A stretch of DNA of 5,457 nucleotides from an uncultured Planctomycetaceae bacterium (GTDB lineage: Bacteria > Planctomycetota > Planctomycetia > Planctomycetales > Planctomycetaceae). How positions within the stretch are numbered: position 1 is the first letter of the stretch; every line of letters begins with the position of its first letter. The notes under the pieces are model-generated. The model was not told the origin of the DNA, searched no databases, and worked only from the letters and a program-made list of their open reading frames with translations. Position numbers and translations under genes: made by a program. Positions 5,420 through 5,457 of this stretch are shown piece by piece. The stretch is from contig CAIJTL010001217.1 in NCBI GenBank assembly GCA_903823545.1, forward strand, positions 1-5,457, given 5' to 3'.

Positions 5420-5457
5420 GGAGAACCGTTGCCCTGCGTAGCGTCAGCCAAATGCAA

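Noticed and set aside
5371..5457. N-terminal extension of the aldehyde dehydrogenase to the window edge
   Set aside because: The frame is open, but the family N-terminus begins at MSKQLVLVDGKW, there is an SD-like AGGT before that ATG, and the extension resembles no known leader or targeting peptide.
1..5457. CRISPR array, transposon ends, tRNA or rRNA
   Set aside because: No regularly spaced repeats, transposase motifs, cloverleaf patterns or rRNA sequence were seen on either strand.

Overview
This 5.4 kb window looks like chromosomal DNA from a planctomycete (Rhodopirellula/Pirellula-like). I base that on recall of family architecture, not on a database search. The clues are a soluble Hanks-type kinase with HRDFKLTN and YATLEK motifs behind a helical N-terminal module, a low-complexity-linked hypothetical protein ending in an Ig-like strand pattern common in that phylum, and an ArsR regulator ending in LNLGCCRLE. 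Base composition is moderately GC-rich and even, and I see no sign of a mobile element, CRISPR array, tRNA or rRNA.

Layout, left to right. (1) Positions 2-1552, plus strand: the 3' part of a gene for an uncharacterised protein whose start probably lies left of the window. (2) 1553-1651: a short convergent gap holding one good stem-loop (1601-1636) that could end transcription of gene 1. (3) 1652-3064, minus strand: a complete 470-residue Ser/Thr protein kinase fused to a degenerate receiver domain. (4) 3065-3454: a roughly 390-base divergent region with no convincing gene but many inverted repeats, a sigma70-like promoter candidate and a Shine-Dalgarno for the next gene. (5) 3455-3778, plus strand: a 107-residue ArsR-family repressor. 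(6) 3779-3789: an 11-base convergent gap filled by an 8-base palindrome. (7) 3790-5370, minus strand: an NADP-type aldehyde dehydrogenase of the 2-oxoglutarate semialdehyde (2,5-dioxovalerate) class, followed by its leader up to the window edge.

The genes alternate in strand and none form an operon with each other, so the window does not show a single pathway. The dehydrogenase would oxidise a C5 dicarboxylic semialdehyde to 2-oxoglutarate at the end of a pentose, hexuronate or hydroxyproline route, whose other genes would lie to the right. The kinase and the ArsR protein share a divergent control region. The most unusual points are the kinase with a receiver that has lost its phosphoacceptor and lysine, the vicinal cysteines of the ArsR protein, and the dense set of inverted repeats between these two genes. 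I found no clear evidence of a wholly new system.
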